A DNA stretch of 64,000 nucleotides from Pseudomonas marginalis (GCF_001645105.1 NZ_LKEG01000027.1:34420-98419); one strand, 5' to 3'; numbered from the stretch's first letter, positions 1 to 11,775 are shown. The notes: a model not told the origin generated them from the sequence alone. Program-made: numbers and translations.

Positions 1-87
1 CTGACAAACGCACTGTTGCGGGGCGCACTGTCCGATAAGCGACATCTCTATGTCGCATTTTCATACTTAATCTGGCAATGCAGATAA

Positions 88-180
88 ATGTGGGAGGGGG
101 CTTGCCCCCGATGGCGAAGTGTCAGTCACTGTATTTGTTAACTGACCCCCTGCAATCGGGGGCAAGCCCCCTCCCACATT
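88..180. repeat. REPIN (inverted REP pair, GGGGGCTTGCCCCC class)
   Basis: Two inverted arms, about 88-116 and 151-180, each with the core GGGGGCTTGCCCCCGAT, face each other around a short spacer. The same class recurs at 15.7, 18.5, 27.2 and 33.9 kb. It lies beyond the 3' end of sucD. REPINs of this type are mobilised by RAYT proteins; none is encoded here. Confidence 0.9.
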
Positions 181-206
181 TTGATCTTTATTAAACCTCA
201 GAAAGC

Positions 207-232
207 ACAAAGGCCACCCGAAGGTGGCCTTT
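207..232 (-). terminator. Hairpin terminator after sucD
   Basis: Stem AAAGGCCACC / GGTGGCCTTT with a small loop sits just beyond the sucD stop codon, on the leftward transcript. The T-tract after it is weak, so termination efficiency is uncertain. Confidence 0.65.
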
Positions 233-261
233 GCTGGTGAAGCGTCAGTAAAGCGCGAGGC

Positions 262-1143
262 TTACTTGACAGCCCAACCGGTCAGCTCGGACAAGGCCTT
301 GCCGATGTCTGCCAGCGAACGCACGGTTTTAACGCCTGCGTCTTCCAGGGCAGCAAACTTCTCGTCTGCAGTACCCTTGCCGCCAGAGATGATTGCGCCC
401 GCATGGCCCATGCGCTTGCCCGCAGGGGCAGTCACACCAGCGATGTAGGAAACAACCGGCTTGGTCACGTGTGCCTTGATGTAGGCAGCCGCTTCTTCTT
501 CAGCCGAACCGCCGATCTCACCGATCATCACGATCGCTTCGGTCTTCGGGTCTTCCTGGAACAGCTTCAGGATGTCGATGAAGTTGGAGCCTGGGATCGG
601 GTCACCGCCGATGCCGACGCAAGTCGACTGACCGAAACCGGCGTCAGTGGTCTGCTTAACAGCTTCGTAGGTCAGGGTGCCGGAACGGGAAACGATACCG
701 ACTTTACCTGGCAAGTGAATGTGACCTGGCATGATGCCGATCTTGCATTCGCCTGGCGTGATCACGCCTGGGCAGTTAGGGCCGATCAGGACTACGCCCA
801 GCTCGTCGCACTTAACTTTAGCATCCAGCATGTCCAGGGTAGGAATGCCTTCGGTGATGCAGACGATCAGCTTGATGCCGCCGAAGGCCGCTTCCAGGAT
901 CGAGTCCTTGCAGAAAGGAGCTGGAACGTAGATCACGCTGGCGGTGGCGCCAGTGGCAGCTACAGCGTCTTTCACGGTGTTGAACACAGGCAGGCCCAGG
1001 TGCTCGGTGCCGCCTTTGCCCGGCGTTACGCCGCCAACCATCTTGGTGCCGTATTCGATGGCTTGCTGGGTGTGGAAACTACCTTGCGAACCGGTAATAC
1101 CCTGGCAGATAACTTTGGTGTCTTTATTGATCAGGACGCTCAT
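262..1143 (-). CDS. sucD: Succinyl-CoA synthetase, alpha subunit
   Basis: Alpha subunit of succinate-CoA ligase, which converts succinyl-CoA to succinate with nucleoside triphosphate formation in the TCA cycle; it works in the cytoplasm with SucC. The 293 aa match the family length. An N-terminal CoA-binding Rossmann region has the motif [11 protein letters not shown] near residue 16, and the catalytic phosphohistidine is H247 in GHAGAI. The start codon overlaps the sucC stop by one base (TAATG), so translation is probably coupled. It is the last gene of the sucAB-lpdG-sucCD run. Confidence 0.98.
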   Translation of the reverse strand: MSVLINKDTKVICQGITGSQGSFHTQQAIEYGTKMVGGVTPGKGGTEHLGLPVFNTVKDAVAATGATASVIYVPAPFCKDSILEAAFGGIKLIVCITEGIPTLDMLDAKVKCDELGVVLIGPNCPGVITPGECKIGIMPGHIHLPGKVGIVSRSGTLTYEAVKQTTDAGFGQSTCVGIGGDPIPGSNFIDILKLFQEDPKTEAIVMIGEIGGSAEEEAAAYIKAHVTKPVVSYIAGVTAPAGKRMGHAGAIISGGKGTADEKFAALEDAGVKTVRSLADIGKALSELTGWAVK

Positions 1144-2309
1144 TATTTGCCCTCCGCAGCTTTGACAACTTGTTGAGCAGCGTCGGTCAGGCTGGTAGCC
1201 GCGATGATGTTCAAACCGCTTTCTGCCAGTACTTTAGCGCCCAGTTCAGCGTTGTTACCTTCAAGGCGAACAACAACCGGGATTTTAACGCCCACTTCTT
1301 TCACTGCACCGATGATGCCTTCGGCAATCATGTCGCAACGAACGATGCCGCCGAAGATGTTGACCAGTACTGCAGCGACGTTGGAGTCGGACAGGATGAT
1401 CTTGAAGGCTTCGGTTACGCGTTCTTTGGTAGCACCACCGCCCACGTCGAGGAAGTTGGCTGGTTTGCCGCCATGCAGGTTGACGATGTCCATGGTACCC
1501 ATGGCCAGGCCAGCACCGTTGACCATGCAACCGATGTTACCTTCCAGGGCTACGTAGTTCAGTTCGAACTTGGCAGCGTGCGCTTCGCGCGGATCGTCTT
1601 GCGACGGATCGTGGAAAGTCTTCAGCTTAGGCTGACGGTACATGGCGTTGGCGTCGATGTTGATCTTGGCGTCGAGGCAATGCAGATCGCCGTCAGCCTT
1701 GATCACCAGCGGGTTCACTTCCAGCAGGGCCAGATCGTGATCCTGGAACAGTTTGGCAAGACCTACGAAGATCTTGGCGAACTGGGCAACTTGCTTGCCT
1801 TCCAGACCCAGCTGGAAAGCCAGCTCGCGACCCTGGAATGGCTGAGCGCCAACCAGTGGATCGATAGTGGCTTTCAGAATTTTTTCTGGGGTTTCTTCGG
1901 CGATCTTCTCAATGTCCACGCCACCTTCGGTGGAAGCCATGAACACGATGCGACGGCTCGAACGGTCAACGACAGCGCCCAGGTACAGCTCTTTAGCGAT
2001 ATCAGTGCACGATTCAACCAGGATCTTGGTGACTGGCTGGCCATTGGCATCAGTCTGGTAAGTCACCAGACGCTTGCCCAGCCACTGCTGTGCGAAGGCC
2101 TTGGCGTCTTCTTTGCTGCGAACCAGCTTAACGCCGCCCGCTTTACCGCGACCACCAGCGTGGACCTGGGCTTTGACAACCCACTCAGTGCCGCCGATTT
2201 TGTCGCAAGCTTCTGCTGCTGCTTCCGGGGTGTCTACTGCGTAGCCCTTGGAAACTGGCAGGCCGTATTCAGCGAACAGCTGCTTACCCTGATACTCGTG
2301 AAGATTCAT
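1143..2309 (-). CDS. sucC: Succinyl-CoA synthetase, beta subunit
   Basis: ADP-forming beta subunit, an ATP-grasp protein that binds nucleotide and succinate. Visible motifs include [11 protein letters not shown] in the ATP-grasp part, EVNPLV, and [10 protein letters not shown] near the C-terminus. The start at 2309 (MNLHEYQGK) gives 388 aa, the usual length; an in-frame upstream ATG at 2357 would add 16 residues unlike the family. The Shine-Dalgarno at the chosen start is weak. The 204-base spacer to lpdG holds competing hairpins, described separately. Confidence 0.97.
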   Translation of the reverse strand: MNLHEYQGKQLFAEYGLPVSKGYAVDTPEAAAEACDKIGGTEWVVKAQVHAGGRGKAGGVKLVRSKEDAKAFAQQWLGKRLVTYQTDANGQPVTKILVESCTDIAKELYLGAVVDRSSRRIVFMASTEGGVDIEKIAEETPEKILKATIDPLVGAQPFQGRELAFQLGLEGKQVAQFAKIFVGLAKLFQDHDLALLEVNPLVIKADGDLHCLDAKINIDANAMYRQPKLKTFHDPSQDDPREAHAAKFELNYVALEGNIGCMVNGAGLAMGTMDIVNLHGGKPANFLDVGGGATKERVTEAFKIILSDSNVAAVLVNIFGGIVRCDMIAEGIIGAVKEVGVKIPVVVRLEGNNAELGAKVLAESGLNIIAATSLTDAAQQVVKAAEGK

Positions 2310-2513
2310 GCTTTTTACCGTCTTCGTTAGGTACTGCGCATTCGGCGCTGCGCTCATTATGAGTGCCGCGCCACCTGTGACTGCTGCTTGCGCAGCTTGC
2401 GGGGCTCAAGGCCCGTAAAGCTGCGCAAGACTGCGTCCAGCGGATATTCCGCGGTGAGTCTTGCGCGCAAGGCTCACGACGGGCAACTCCGCCGTGGTTT
2501 CTTATTATCTCGC
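2310..2513 (-). promoter_or_regulatory. lpdG-sucC spacer with mutually exclusive hairpins (candidate sucC RNA leader)
   Basis: The spacer holds two strong inverted repeats that share sequence. One is a 12-bp stem, 2387-2398 with 2418-2429 (CTTGCGCAGCTT / AAGCTGCGCAAG), enclosing a GGGC/GCCC stem. The other is a 9-bp stem, 2424-2432 with 2457-2465, enclosing GCGGA-TAT-TCCGC (2440-2452). Bases 2424-2429 belong to both, so only one can form at a time. A conserved sucC RNA motif is reported upstream of Pseudomonas sucC; whether this is it needs a covariance-model match. No U-tract follows either hairpin, so neither is a plain terminator. Confidence 0.5.
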
Positions 2514-3980
<1,467 letters not shown>

Positions 3981-4049
3981 TCAAGCGACAAGCCGCAAGC
4001 CAAGCTGCTTTTTCCTACAGCTTGTAGCTCGCAACTTGCCGCTGCGTCT

Positions 4050-5273
4050 TTAGATGTCCAGCAGCAGACGAGCCGGGTCTTCCAGCAGGTTCTTGATGGT
4101 CACCAGGAAAGTCACGGCTTCTTTACCATCGATCAGGCGGTGATCGTAAGACAGTGCCAGGTACATCATTGGGCGGATCACGACTTGGCCGTTGATGGCC
4201 ATCGGACGCTGGATGATGTTGTGCATGCCCAGGATCGCGGCTTGTGGCGGGTTGACGATCGGGGTCGACATCATCGAACCGAAGGTACCACCGTTAGTGA
4301 TCGTGAAGGTACCGCCGGTCATCTCGTCGATGGTCAGCTTGCCGTCACGGGCTTTCTTGCCGAAGCCGGCGATGCCGCCTTCGATTTCAGCCAGGCTCAT
4401 CAGTTCGGCGTTACGCAGGACCGGAACCACCAGGCCACGGTCGCTGGAGACGGCAACGCCGACGTCTGCGTAGCCATGGTAAACGATGTCGCCGCCGTCG
4501 ATGGAAGCGTTGACCGCCGGGAAGCGTTTCAGCGCTTCGGTGGCCGCTTTCACGAAGAACGACATGAAGCCCAGGCGTACGCCGTTGTGGGACTTCTCGA
4601 ACAGGTCCTTGTACTTCGAACGCAGGGCCATGACTTCAGTCATGTCGACTTCGTTGAACGTGGTCAGCATCGCCATGTTCGACTGTGCTTCAACCAGGCG
4701 CTTGGCCACGGTGGCACGTACGCGGGTCATCGGAACGCGCTTCTCGGTGCGGTCGCCGGCAGCGAACACAGGTGCAGCGGCAGCCGGGGCAGCAGCCTTG
4801 GCAGGTGCGGCAGCGGGAGCGTTTTTCTTGGCTTCAACAGCGGCAACCACGTCTTCCTTGGTCACGCGGCCGTCTTTGCCGGTGCCTTTGATGGACGCCA
4901 GGTTGATGCCGTTCTCGTCAGCCAACTGACGGGCAGCCGGTGCAGCGATTGGGTCTTCAGCGCCAGCAGCCGGAGCGGCAGCAGGAGCCGAAGCAGCAGC
5001 CGGTGCAGCGGCGGCGGCAGGAGCGGCGGCAGCCCCGCCCTCTTCGATCGAACCCAGTACCTGGTTCGACAGAACGGTAGCGCCTTCTTCGGCAACGATT
5101 GCGCCCAGCACGCCGTCAGCCTCAGCCAGCACTTCCAGCACGACCTTGTCAGTCTCGATGTCAACGATCAGGTCGTCACGCTTGACGGCCTCACCTGGTT
5201 TCTTGTGCCAGGTGGCAACGGTGCCATCGGCAACCGATTCCGGGAATGACGGGGCTTTGATTTCGATAGCCAT
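4050..5273 (-). CDS. sucB: 2-oxoglutarate dehydrogenase E2 (dihydrolipoyl succinyltransferase)
   Basis: Core of the 2-oxoglutarate dehydrogenase complex; transfers the succinyl group from E1 to CoA. The lipoyl domain has lysine K43 in ETDKVVLEV. Two Ala/Pro-rich flexible linkers flank a peripheral-subunit-binding domain (about 113-150). The C-terminal catalytic domain ends with the active-site [12 protein letters not shown]. The 407 aa match the family. It is 44 bases downstream of sucA and is clearly in the same transcription unit. Confidence 0.97.
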   Translation of the reverse strand: MAIEIKAPSFPESVADGTVATWHKKPGEAVKRDDLIVDIETDKVVLEVLAEADGVLGAIVAEEGATVLSNQVLGSIEEGGAAAAPAAAAAPAAASAPAAAPAAGAEDPIAAPAARQLADENGINLASIKGTGKDGRVTKEDVVAAVEAKKNAPAAAPAKAAAPAAAAPVFAAGDRTEKRVPMTRVRATVAKRLVEAQSNMAMLTTFNEVDMTEVMALRSKYKDLFEKSHNGVRLGFMSFFVKAATEALKRFPAVNASIDGGDIVYHGYADVGVAVSSDRGLVVPVLRNAELMSLAEIEGGIAGFGKKARDGKLTIDEMTGGTFTITNGGTFGSMMSTPIVNPPQAAILGMHNIIQRPMAINGQVVIRPMMYLALSYDHRLIDGKEAVTFLVTIKNLLEDPARLLLDI

Positions 5274-5317
5274 TATCTGTGGGTCCTTAAAATTCGGTTT
5301 CAGTCAGCGCGAAGGCG

Positions 5318-8149
5318 TTAAACAGTGAAAGCATCTTGCAGCAGTTTTTCCTGCTGCTCGGCGTGCATCGACGCATAACCACACGCAGGTGCAGCGGAAG
5401 CATCACGGCCGGCATATTCCAGGCCCAGGGCCTTGTTGTGGTTGCCGATGCTGCGACGCAGGTGATGCTGGCTGCTGTACCACGCGCCCTGGTTCATCGG
5501 CTCTTCCTGGCACCACACCACGTGAGTGAGGTTGGTGTAAGGCGCGATGGCCTCCATCAGGTCGTCTTCCGGGAACGGGTAAAGCTGCTCGATACGCACG
5601 ATGGCGATGTCTTCGCGGCCTTCGGCACGGCGTTTTTCCAGCAAGTCGTAGTAGACCTTGCCGCTGCACAGGACCAGGCGAGTCACCTTGGCCGCGCCCA
5701 GCGTGTCGATTTCTGGAATAACGGTCTGGAACGAACCATCAGCCAGATCTTCCAGGGTCGAGATGGCCAATTTATGACGCAGCAGCGACTTCGGTGTCAG
5801 CACAACCAGCGGCTTGCGCAGCGGGCGGATCACCTGGCGACGCAGCAAGTGGTAGATCTGGGCCGGGGTAGTCGGCACGCACACCTGGATGTTGTGCTCG
5901 GCGCACAGCTGCAGGTAACGCTCCAGACGGGCCGAGGAGTGCTCAGGCCCCTGACCTTCATAACCGTGTGGCAGCAGCATGGTCAGACCGCACAGGCGAC
6001 CCCACTTGTGCTCGCCGCTGGTGATGAACTGGTCGATAACCACCTGTGCACCGTTGGCGAAGTCGCCGAACTGGGCTTCCCAGATCACCAGCGCCTGAGG
6101 CGTGGTGGTCGAGTAACCGTATTCGAACGCCAGAACGGCTTCTTCGGACAGGAACGAATCGTACAGGTCGAAACGTGGCTGGCCTTCGTACAGGTTCTGC
6201 AACGGGATGTAGGTGCCCGCGTCTTTCTGGTTGTGCAGCACCGCATGACGGTGCGAGAACGTACCACGGCCGATGTCCTGGCCGGTCATGCGGATCGGGT
6301 GACCTTCGAACGCCAGGGTCGCGTACGCCATGGTTTCGGCGTAACCCCAGTTGATCGGCAGGCCGCCGGCTTGCATCTTCTGACGGTCTTCGTAGATCTT
6401 CGAGACCTGACGCTGCACCACGAAACCGTCCGGAATTTCCAGCAGTTTGGCGGACAATTCCTGCAGGGTCTTCAGATCGAACGACGTATCGTGACGCGCA
6501 GTCCAGGCGTGGCCCAGGTACGGACGCCAGTCCACGAACAACTCTTTGTTCGGCTCTTTAACCAGGCTTTTTACAACATGCAGGCCATTGTCCAGCGCGT
6601 TGCGGTATTCATCGATTTTCTCCTGAACACGCGCGTCATCCAGTACACCGGCCTTGGTCAGGCTTTCGGCGTACAGCTCACGGGTGGTGCGCTGCTTGCT
6701 GATCTGCTGGTACATCAACGGTTGGGTGCCGCTTGGCTCGTCCGCTTCGTTGTGACCGCGACGGCGGTAGCAAACCAGGTCGATCACCACGTCACGCTTG
6801 AACTGCATGCGATAGTCGATGGCGAGCTGGGTCACGAACAGCACGGCTTCCGGATCATCGCCATTCACATGGAGGATCGGCGCCTGGATCATCTTGGCAA
6901 CGTCGGTGGCGTACTCGGTAGAGCGCGCATCCAGCGGGTTGCTGATGGTGAAGCCAACCTGGTTGTTGATGACGATGTGAACCGTACCGCCGGTCTTGAA
7001 GCCGCGGGTCTGCGACATCTGGAAGGTTTCCAGGACCACGCCTTGACCGGCAAATGCCGCGTCGCCGTGGATGGAAATCGGCAGGACCTTCTCACCGGTG
7101 GTGTCGTTACGACGATCCTGGCGAGCCCGCACCGAACCCTCGACCACTGGAGAAACGATTTCCAGGTGGGACGGGTTGAAAGCCATGGCCAGGTGAACTT
7201 CACCGCCGGTGGTCATCACGTTGGACGAGAAGCCCTGGTGGTATTTAACGTCACCGGAACCCAGCTCGACCTTCTTCTTGCCTTCGAACTCGTCGAACAG
7301 CTCACGCGGGTTCTTGCCGAAGGTGTTGACCAACACGTTCAGGCGACCACGGTGGGCCATGCCGATCACGACTTCCTTGGTACCGTAGGAACCGGAACGC
7401 TGGATCAGCTCGTCGAGCATCGGGATCAGGCTTTCGCCGCCTTCCAGGCCGAAACGCTTGGTGCCCGGGTATTTGGTGCCCAGGTATTTTTCCAGGCCTT
7501 CGGCAGCGGTAACGCGCTCGAGCAGGTGGCTGCGTACGTCGGCGGACAGCACCGGACGGCCACGCACACCTTCCAGGCGATGCTGGAACCAGTGACGTTG
7601 CTCGGAATCGGTGATGTGCGTGAACTCAGCGCCAATGGTGCGGCAATATGTCTGCTGCAACGCTTCGTGAATTTCGCGTAGGCTCGCTTCCTCTTTGCCG
7701 ATGAACAGGTCGCCGGCACGGAAGGTCGTATCAAGATCGGCATTGGTCAAGCCGTAATGATTGATCGACAGGTCAGCAGGTGCAGGACGCTGCCAGAGCC
7801 CCAGCGGGTCAAGCTGGGCCGCCTGGTGGCCACGCATCCGATAGGCCTGGATCAGTCGCAGTACTTCAACTTGCTTCTTCTCGTGCTCACTGCTCACGCT
7901 GCCGGCGGAAACCGGTTGAGCGCGGCGCTGGTTCTTTGCCAGCAGCACGAATTGATCGCGAATCGTTGCATGCGATACATCGGTGGCAGCGTTGCCGTCT
8001 GAAGACAACGTCTGAAATTTGGTGCGCCATTCTTCTGGCACAGCGTTAGGGTCGTGCAGGTAGAGCTCATAAAGCTCTTCCACATAGGCAGCGTTACCAC
8101 CTGAAAGATAGCCGCTGTTCCACATGCGCTGCATCACGCTTTCTTGCAT
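5318..8149 (-). CDS. sucA: 2-oxoglutarate dehydrogenase E1
   Basis: Thiamine-diphosphate decarboxylase subunit that commits 2-oxoglutarate to succinyl-CoA. The 943 aa match the family. Recognisable segments include GMAHRGRLNVL, the ThDP-region HGDAAFAGQG and the C-terminal transketolase-like half with QDIGRGTFSHRHA. It is first in the sucAB-lpdG-sucCD run and is preceded by a leader of about 187 bases after the sdhB terminator. Confidence 0.98.
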   Translation of the reverse strand: MQESVMQRMWNSGYLSGGNAAYVEELYELYLHDPNAVPEEWRTKFQTLSSDGNAATDVSHATIRDQFVLLAKNQRRAQPVSAGSVSSEHEKKQVEVLRLIQAYRMRGHQAAQLDPLGLWQRPAPADLSINHYGLTNADLDTTFRAGDLFIGKEEASLREIHEALQQTYCRTIGAEFTHITDSEQRHWFQHRLEGVRGRPVLSADVRSHLLERVTAAEGLEKYLGTKYPGTKRFGLEGGESLIPMLDELIQRSGSYGTKEVVIGMAHRGRLNVLVNTFGKNPRELFDEFEGKKKVELGSGDVKYHQGFSSNVMTTGGEVHLAMAFNPSHLEIVSPVVEGSVRARQDRRNDTTGEKVLPISIHGDAAFAGQGVVLETFQMSQTRGFKTGGTVHIVINNQVGFTISNPLDARSTEYATDVAKMIQAPILHVNGDDPEAVLFVTQLAIDYRMQFKRDVVIDLVCYRRRGHNEADEPSGTQPLMYQQISKQRTTRELYAESLTKAGVLDDARVQEKIDEYRNALDNGLHVVKSLVKEPNKELFVDWRPYLGHAWTARHDTSFDLKTLQELSAKLLEIPDGFVVQRQVSKIYEDRQKMQAGGLPINWGYAETMAYATLAFEGHPIRMTGQDIGRGTFSHRHAVLHNQKDAGTYIPLQNLYEGQPRFDLYDSFLSEEAVLAFEYGYSTTTPQALVIWEAQFGDFANGAQVVIDQFITSGEHKWGRLCGLTMLLPHGYEGQGPEHSSARLERYLQLCAEHNIQVCVPTTPAQIYHLLRRQVIRPLRKPLVVLTPKSLLRHKLAISTLEDLADGSFQTVIPEIDTLGAAKVTRLVLCSGKVYYDLLEKRRAEGREDIAIVRIEQLYPFPEDDLMEAIAPYTNLTHVVWCQEEPMNQGAWYSSQHHLRRSIGNHNKALGLEYAGRDASAAPACGYASMHAEQQEKLLQDAFTV

Positions 8150-8336
8150 GCTTGGTCACCCTCGATTTGGGGACACCACCGGCGAAAACACCGAGTTTGC
8201 TTGCAAAAGGCCAAGTGCAGCGACCAAAACAAGCCACTTAGGATCACGCTGATAGTTCGGGTACCAACCCGAATGCCCCTGCTTGTCTCATTTCTTCAAA
8301 ATAAGAGCCGCGGCTTTGTAAGTCGCTGCTCAAGTT
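8150..8336 (-). promoter_or_regulatory. sucA leader region (candidate sucA-II RNA)
   Basis: Space between the sdhCDAB terminator and sucA. It contains a perfect hairpin TTCGGGT / ACCCGAA (8256-8262 and 8267-8273) and a further GC-rich palindromic part around 8175-8195. It must hold the sucA promoter and 5' UTR. A conserved RNA called sucA-II has been reported upstream of sucA in Pseudomonas; I infer this is the equivalent site but cannot confirm the fold. Confidence 0.45.
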
Positions 8337-8370
8337 AAAACTACGGCGCCGGTTGAAGCCTGCGCCGTAG
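8337..8370 (-). terminator. Intrinsic terminator of sdhCDAB
   Basis: On the minus strand the 9-bp stem CTACGGCGC / GCGCCGTAG (8341-8349 with 8362-8370) is followed at once by TTTT. It lies 40 bases beyond the sdhB stop and separates the sdh and suc operons. Confidence 0.85.
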
Positions 8371-8410
8371 CATTTACGGGCACAACGGTCCTGCCTTGTT
8401 ACAACGTCAG

Positions 8411-9115
8411 TTACACGCCGCTCTGCAGCAGCATGTTACGAATGTGACCAATGGCCTTAGTCGGGTTCAGGCCTTTGGGACATACGTTGACGCAGTTCAT
8501 GATCCCGCGGCAGCGGAATACGCTGAACGGGTCATCCAGCGAAGCCAGACGCTCGGACGTCTTGGTGTCACGGCTGTCTGCCAGGAAGCGGTACGCTTGC
8601 AGCAGGGCAGCTGGACCCAGGAACTTGTCCGGGTTCCACCAGAAGGACGGGCACGAAGTCGAGCAGCAAGCGCACAGGATGCACTCGTACAGACCGTCGA
8701 GCTTCTCGCGCTCTTCCGGGGACTGCAGACGCTCGATGGCCGGGGCCGGCGTGTCGTTCTGCAGGAACGGCTTAACTTTCTCGTATTGCTTGTAGAAGAT
8801 GCTCATATCGACGACCAGGTCACGGATAACCGGCAAACCTGGCAGAGGACGAACGATCAGCTTGTTGCCTTTAACCACGGCGGACAGCGGCGTGATGCAC
8901 GCCAGGCCGTTTTTGCCGTTGATGTTCATGCCGTCGGAACCGCACACACCTTCACGGCAAGAGCGACGATAGGAGAAACCTTCGTCCTGCTCTTTGATCA
9001 GTGCCAATACATCCAGCACCATCAGGTCTTTACCACCGGTATCGACCTGGAACTCCTGCATGAACGGCGCAGCGTCCTGATCAGGGTTGTAGCGATAAAC
9101 ACTGACTTTCAACAT
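8411..9115 (-). CDS. sdhB: Succinate dehydrogenase iron-sulfur subunit
   Basis: Carries electrons from the SdhA flavin to ubiquinone through three Fe-S centres. Cysteine clusters are visible in order: CREGVCGSDG with a later C ([2Fe-2S]), CILCACCSTSC, and CRGIMNCVNVCPKGL ([4Fe-4S] and [3Fe-4S]). The start at 9115 (MLKVSVYRY, 234 aa) has AAGGGTGG upstream; an in-frame ATG three codons earlier is less likely. It is the last gene of sdhCDAB. Confidence 0.97.
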   Translation of the reverse strand: MLKVSVYRYNPDQDAAPFMQEFQVDTGGKDLMVLDVLALIKEQDEGFSYRRSCREGVCGSDGMNINGKNGLACITPLSAVVKGNKLIVRPLPGLPVIRDLVVDMSIFYKQYEKVKPFLQNDTPAPAIERLQSPEEREKLDGLYECILCACCSTSCPSFWWNPDKFLGPAALLQAYRFLADSRDTKTSERLASLDDPFSVFRCRGIMNCVNVCPKGLNPTKAIGHIRNMLLQSGV

Positions 9116-9126
9116 GGCAGCCACCC

Positions 9127-10899
9127 TTAGTAAGTCCGAATCTTCGGTTCAAACGTCGGAACCGTCTTCGGCGAGAAGTTCACGGCACGCTTGGTCACGC
9201 GCTTGTCACCCGGGAAGTACAGGGTGTGGCACAACCAGTTTTCGTCGTCGCGGTCTTCAAAGTCTTCACGAGCGTGGGCACCACGGGATTCTTTACGAAC
9301 CTCGGCGGCGATCGCGGTCGCTTCGGCCACTTCCAGCAGGTTTTGCAGCTCAAGGGCCTCGATACGAGCCGTGTTGAACGCCTGGCTCTTATCGTTGATC
9401 TTGACGTTGGCGATGCGCGTGCGCAGGTCAGCCAGCTGGGCGATGCCCTTCTGCATGTATTCGCCGGTACGGAACACACCGAAGTAGTTCTGCATGCAGC
9501 TTTGCAGCTCGCGACGCAGGGTTGCCACGTCTTCGCCGTCGGTGCGCTCGTTCAGAGCGTTCAGGCGCGCCAGGGCAGCTTCGATGTTGGCGTCGGTTGC
9601 GTCATCGTATTCGATGCCGTCGGTCAGCGCTTTTTCCAGGTGCAGGCCGGCCGCGCGGCCGAAGACCACCAGGTCGAGCAGCGAGTTGCCGCCCAGGCGG
9701 TTGGCACCGTGTACCGATACGCAAGCCACTTCGCCTACCGCGAACAGACCATGAATGATCTCGTCCACGCCGTCGGCGTTCTGGGTGATCGCCTGGCCAT
9801 GGATGTTGGTCGGCACGCCGCCCATCATATAGTGGCAAGTTGGAACAACCGGAACCGGAGCAACCACCGGGTCAACGTGTGCGAAGGTCTTGGACAGTTC
9901 GCAGATACCCGGCAGACGGCTGTGCAGCACTTCTTCGCCTAGGTGATCGAGCTTCAGCAGTACGTGGTCGCCATTCGGGCCACAGCCGTTGCCGGCGATG
10001 ATTTCCTTAACCATCGAACGGGCCACAACGTCACGACCGGCAAGGTCCTTGGCGTTCGGAGCATAACGCTCCATGAAACGCTCGCCGTGCTTGTTGATCA
10101 GGTAACCACCTTCACCACGGCAACCTTCGGTCACCAGTACACCGGCGCCGGCGATGCCGGTCGGGTGGAACTGCCACATTTCGATGTCTTGTACCGGCAC
10201 GCCTGCACGCAGTGCCATGCCGACGCCGTCACCGGTGTTGATCAGGGCATTGGTGGTCGACGCGTAGATACGGCCTGCACCGCCCGTCGCCAGCACGGTA
10301 GCCTTGGCGCGGATGTAGGTGGTTTCACCGGTTTCGATGCAGATGGCGATCACACCGACGAACTCGCCTTGTGCGTTCTTCACCAGGTCAACAGCGTAGT
10401 ACTCGTTCAGGAACGTGGTACCGGCTTTCAGGTTGCCCTGATAAAGGGTGTGCAACAGCGCGTGACCGGTACGGTCGGACGCGGCGCAGGTACGGGCAGC
10501 CTGCCCGCCTTTGCCGTAATCCTTCGACTGGCCGCCGAATGGACGCTGGTAGATACGACCTTGTTCGGTACGGGAGAACGGCAGACCCATGTGGTCCAGC
10601 TCGAACACCGCGGCCGGGCCTTCCTGACACATGTATTCGATAGCGTCCTGGTCACCGATGTAGTCGGAACCCTTGACGGTATCGTACATGTGCCAGCGCC
10701 AGTCATCGTTCGGGTCGGCGGAGGCGATGGCGCAGGTGATGCCACCCTGGGCCGATACGGTGTGGGAACGGGTCGGGAACACCTTGGTGATCACGGCAGT
10801 CTTGTGACCGCCCTGGGCCAGCTGCAGCGCAGCGCGCATGCCAGCACCGCCGCCACCAATAATGATGGCGTCGAATGAAATAGTTGGAATGTTAGCCAT
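9127..10899 (-). CDS. sdhA: Succinate dehydrogenase flavoprotein subunit
   Basis: Oxidises succinate to fumarate on the cytoplasmic face of complex II. An N-terminal FAD-binding [11 protein letters not shown] is followed by [10 protein letters not shown], which contains the histidine that covalently carries FAD. Substrate-site motifs such as QFHPTG are present. The length, 590 aa, is typical. It sits 11 bases upstream of sdhB and 3 bases after sdhD. Confidence 0.98.
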   Translation of the reverse strand: MANIPTISFDAIIIGGGGAGMRAALQLAQGGHKTAVITKVFPTRSHTVSAQGGITCAIASADPNDDWRWHMYDTVKGSDYIGDQDAIEYMCQEGPAAVFELDHMGLPFSRTEQGRIYQRPFGGQSKDYGKGGQAARTCAASDRTGHALLHTLYQGNLKAGTTFLNEYYAVDLVKNAQGEFVGVIAICIETGETTYIRAKATVLATGGAGRIYASTTNALINTGDGVGMALRAGVPVQDIEMWQFHPTGIAGAGVLVTEGCRGEGGYLINKHGERFMERYAPNAKDLAGRDVVARSMVKEIIAGNGCGPNGDHVLLKLDHLGEEVLHSRLPGICELSKTFAHVDPVVAPVPVVPTCHYMMGGVPTNIHGQAITQNADGVDEIIHGLFAVGEVACVSVHGANRLGGNSLLDLVVFGRAAGLHLEKALTDGIEYDDATDANIEAALARLNALNERTDGEDVATLRRELQSCMQNYFGVFRTGEYMQKGIAQLADLRTRIANVKINDKSQAFNTARIEALELQNLLEVAEATAIAAEVRKESRGAHAREDFEDRDDENWLCHTLYFPGDKRVTKRAVNFSPKTVPTFEPKIRTY

Positions 10900-10902
10900 G
10901 AA

Positions 10903-11271
10903 TCAGATACCCCAAAGAATCTGCACACCCCAGACGAAGTAAGCGAACATCGCGACGCCGCAGACTGCCTGGAAGAGAAAACGTACTGCAGTCGCGGACT
11001 TGCCCAGCGCCATCGGCGTCAGGTAGTCGGTCGCGATGGTCCACATGCCAACCCAGGCGTGTGCGCCCAGGGCAACAAGGGCCAGCAGACTGAAGATTCG
11101 CATCGCATTGTGGGAAAACAGGCCGTGCCATTGCTCATAGCCGATGCCCGGGTTTGCGACGAGGTATCCGATCAGGAAAATGAAATAAGCCGCGAGAACG
11201 ACCGCAGACACACGCTGTGCCATCCAGTCATAGAGGCCCGAACGCGAAAGGTTCGTAACGCTGGTTACCAT
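10903..11271 (-). CDS. sdhD: Succinate dehydrogenase membrane anchor, SdhD
   Basis: Small membrane subunit that anchors SdhAB and helps bind haem b and ubiquinone. Three hydrophobic helices are visible, with the haem-ligand-type histidine in ALVALGAHAWVGMW. The ATG at 11271 (122 aa) has GGAG seven bases upstream; a TTG two codons earlier is unlikely. The start overlaps the sdhC stop by seven bases. Confidence 0.95.
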   Translation of the reverse strand: MVTSVTNLSRSGLYDWMAQRVSAVVLAAYFIFLIGYLVANPGIGYEQWHGLFSHNAMRIFSLLALVALGAHAWVGMWTIATDYLTPMALGKSATAVRFLFQAVCGVAMFAYFVWGVQILWGI

Positions 11272-11639
11272 ATCCAAACTCCTGCCAGAACGATCAGCAC
11301 CACGGAAATGGCGATGATGATTTTCGAGCCCAGGCGGCCGCCTTCCAGCGTCTCACCGATGCCCATGTCCATGATCAAATGGCGCACACCGGCTACCAGG
11401 TGATACAGAAGAGAAGACAGGAGGCCCCATGCTACGAACTTGGCCAGCGGGCTGGTCAAGCATGCCTTCACCTCGGCGTATCCTTCCTCGGAACCCAGGG
11501 ATTTGCTCAATGCATAAAGCATGATGCCCAAGCCCAGGAACAGGATGATGCCGGAAACACGGTGCAGGAACGACGTAACGCCGGTGATGGGGAGTTTGAT
11601 GGTCCTTAGGTCTAGGTTTACAGGTCGTTGGCTATTCAC
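11265..11639 (-). CDS. sdhC: Succinate dehydrogenase cytochrome b556 subunit, SdhC
   Basis: Membrane anchor subunit with three helices. The conserved QRPVNLDL start region, the LHRVSG motif and YHLVAGVRHL (haem and quinone region) are all present. The only in-frame start found is GTG at 11639 (124 aa), with no good Shine-Dalgarno. A second GTG at 11652, nearer an AGGGG, is out of frame because of a run of seven A on the coding strand; six A would give an MKKAV-type N-terminus. First gene of sdhCDAB. Confidence 0.93.
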   Translation of the reverse strand: MNSQRPVNLDLRTIKLPITGVTSFLHRVSGIILFLGLGIMLYALSKSLGSEEGYAEVKACLTSPLAKFVAWGLLSSLLYHLVAGVRHLIMDMGIGETLEGGRLGSKIIIAISVVLIVLAGVWIW

Positions 11640-11775
11640 GGCTTTTTTTCACACTGAAGAGCCCCTAACAATCAGGGCAAAGTTGTTGGGGAGTGCGACT
11701 GGTCAGGTAAGCACCACCCAGGGAGTGCGACCCCCAATGAAAGCAAGCCCAAAAGCCCTTGGCGGTCGGTGGCCG

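Noticed and set aside
5336..7681. Long rightward reading frame opposite sucA
   Set aside because: Antisense shadow of sucA; no start context or family similarity.
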